This document shows, piece by piece, positions 5,892 through 5,982 of a DNA stretch of 5,982 bases. Origin of the DNA: Clostridia bacterium. GTDB lineage: Bacteria > Bacillota > Clostridia > Oscillospirales > Butyricicoccaceae. The position numbers were made by a program, and so were the translations under genes. The stretch lies in the NCBI GenBank assembly GCA_017547995.1, contig JAFYNW010000290.1, forward strand, positions 1 through 5,982. Reading direction: 5' to 3'. The notes beneath the pieces are model-generated. The model was given only the letters and a program-made list of their open reading frames with translations, was not told the origin of the DNA and did not search any database. How positions within the stretch are numbered: position 1 is the stretch's first letter; each line of letters starts with the position of its first letter.

Positions 5892-5938
5892 CTTCTTTGC
5901 TTTATCTTTTTATATTATTTATTATATTATATATTTAG

Positions 5939-5982
5939 GGTGCAGAAAACTGCACTTCCCAGGTGCGAAAAACTGCACCTCC
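5939..5982. repeat. two tandem 23-bp palindromic repeats at the window edge
   Basis: Units start at 5939 and 5962, and match at 18 of the 21 positions visible. Unit 1 contains GTGCAG-AAAA-CTGCAC (5940-5955) as a perfect hairpin; unit 2 has AGGTGC (5961-5966) pairing with GCACCT (5975-5980) around an 8-nt loop. More units may follow beyond the window. They lie just after an AT-rich tract that could hold a promoter for the next gene, so operator or iteron-like roles are possible but unproven. Confidence 0.75.

Overview
The window carries three complete, confidently recognised genes, all on the + strand: selA (341-1726), selB (1727-3640) and rny (3876-5420). SelA and SelB are two of the core proteins of bacterial selenocysteine insertion, and RNase Y is the membrane-anchored endoribonuclease that starts mRNA decay. 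RNase Y, purine-rich Shine-Dalgarno sites and the mixed AT-rich/GC-rich intergenic DNA point to an anaerobic member of the Bacillota (Firmicutes). A Negativicutes or other gut lineage is a guess from overall look, not from a marker gene. The selC tRNA, selD and any selenoprotein gene are not in the window and must lie elsewhere if the pathway works.

Layout. Positions 1-340 hold no gene that I can support. They contain a run of short hairpins separated by a recurring ATATCG spacer (60-140), other small palindromes, and a pair of mutually exclusive stems just before selA. selA and selB abut exactly, with the selB ribosome site inside the end of selA, so they form one translationally coupled unit. 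A good sigma-A-type promoter (TTGACA, 17 nt, TAAAAT) begins six bases after the selB stop. With no convincing terminator between them, rny probably has its own promoter plus some read-through from selAB. The rny leader is about 190 nt long and contains a roughly 100-bp imperfect inverted-repeat element with a GGGACG/CGTCCC core. rny ends at a textbook intrinsic terminator (5433-5465).

Positions 5466-5982 hold no supportable gene. They form a mosaic of hairpins: a GC-rich block (about 5580-5830) that shares the GGGACG...CGTCCC core with the rny leader, a branched structure at 5732-5800, a 19-nt alternating purine-pyrimidine tract, an AT-rich tract, and finally two tandem 23-bp palindromic repeats running off the window edge.

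The coding part is ordinary housekeeping. The less explained material is the intergenic DNA: short palindromes with different stems but similar tight loops, and a repeat core present on both sides of rny. No new protein system is visible.
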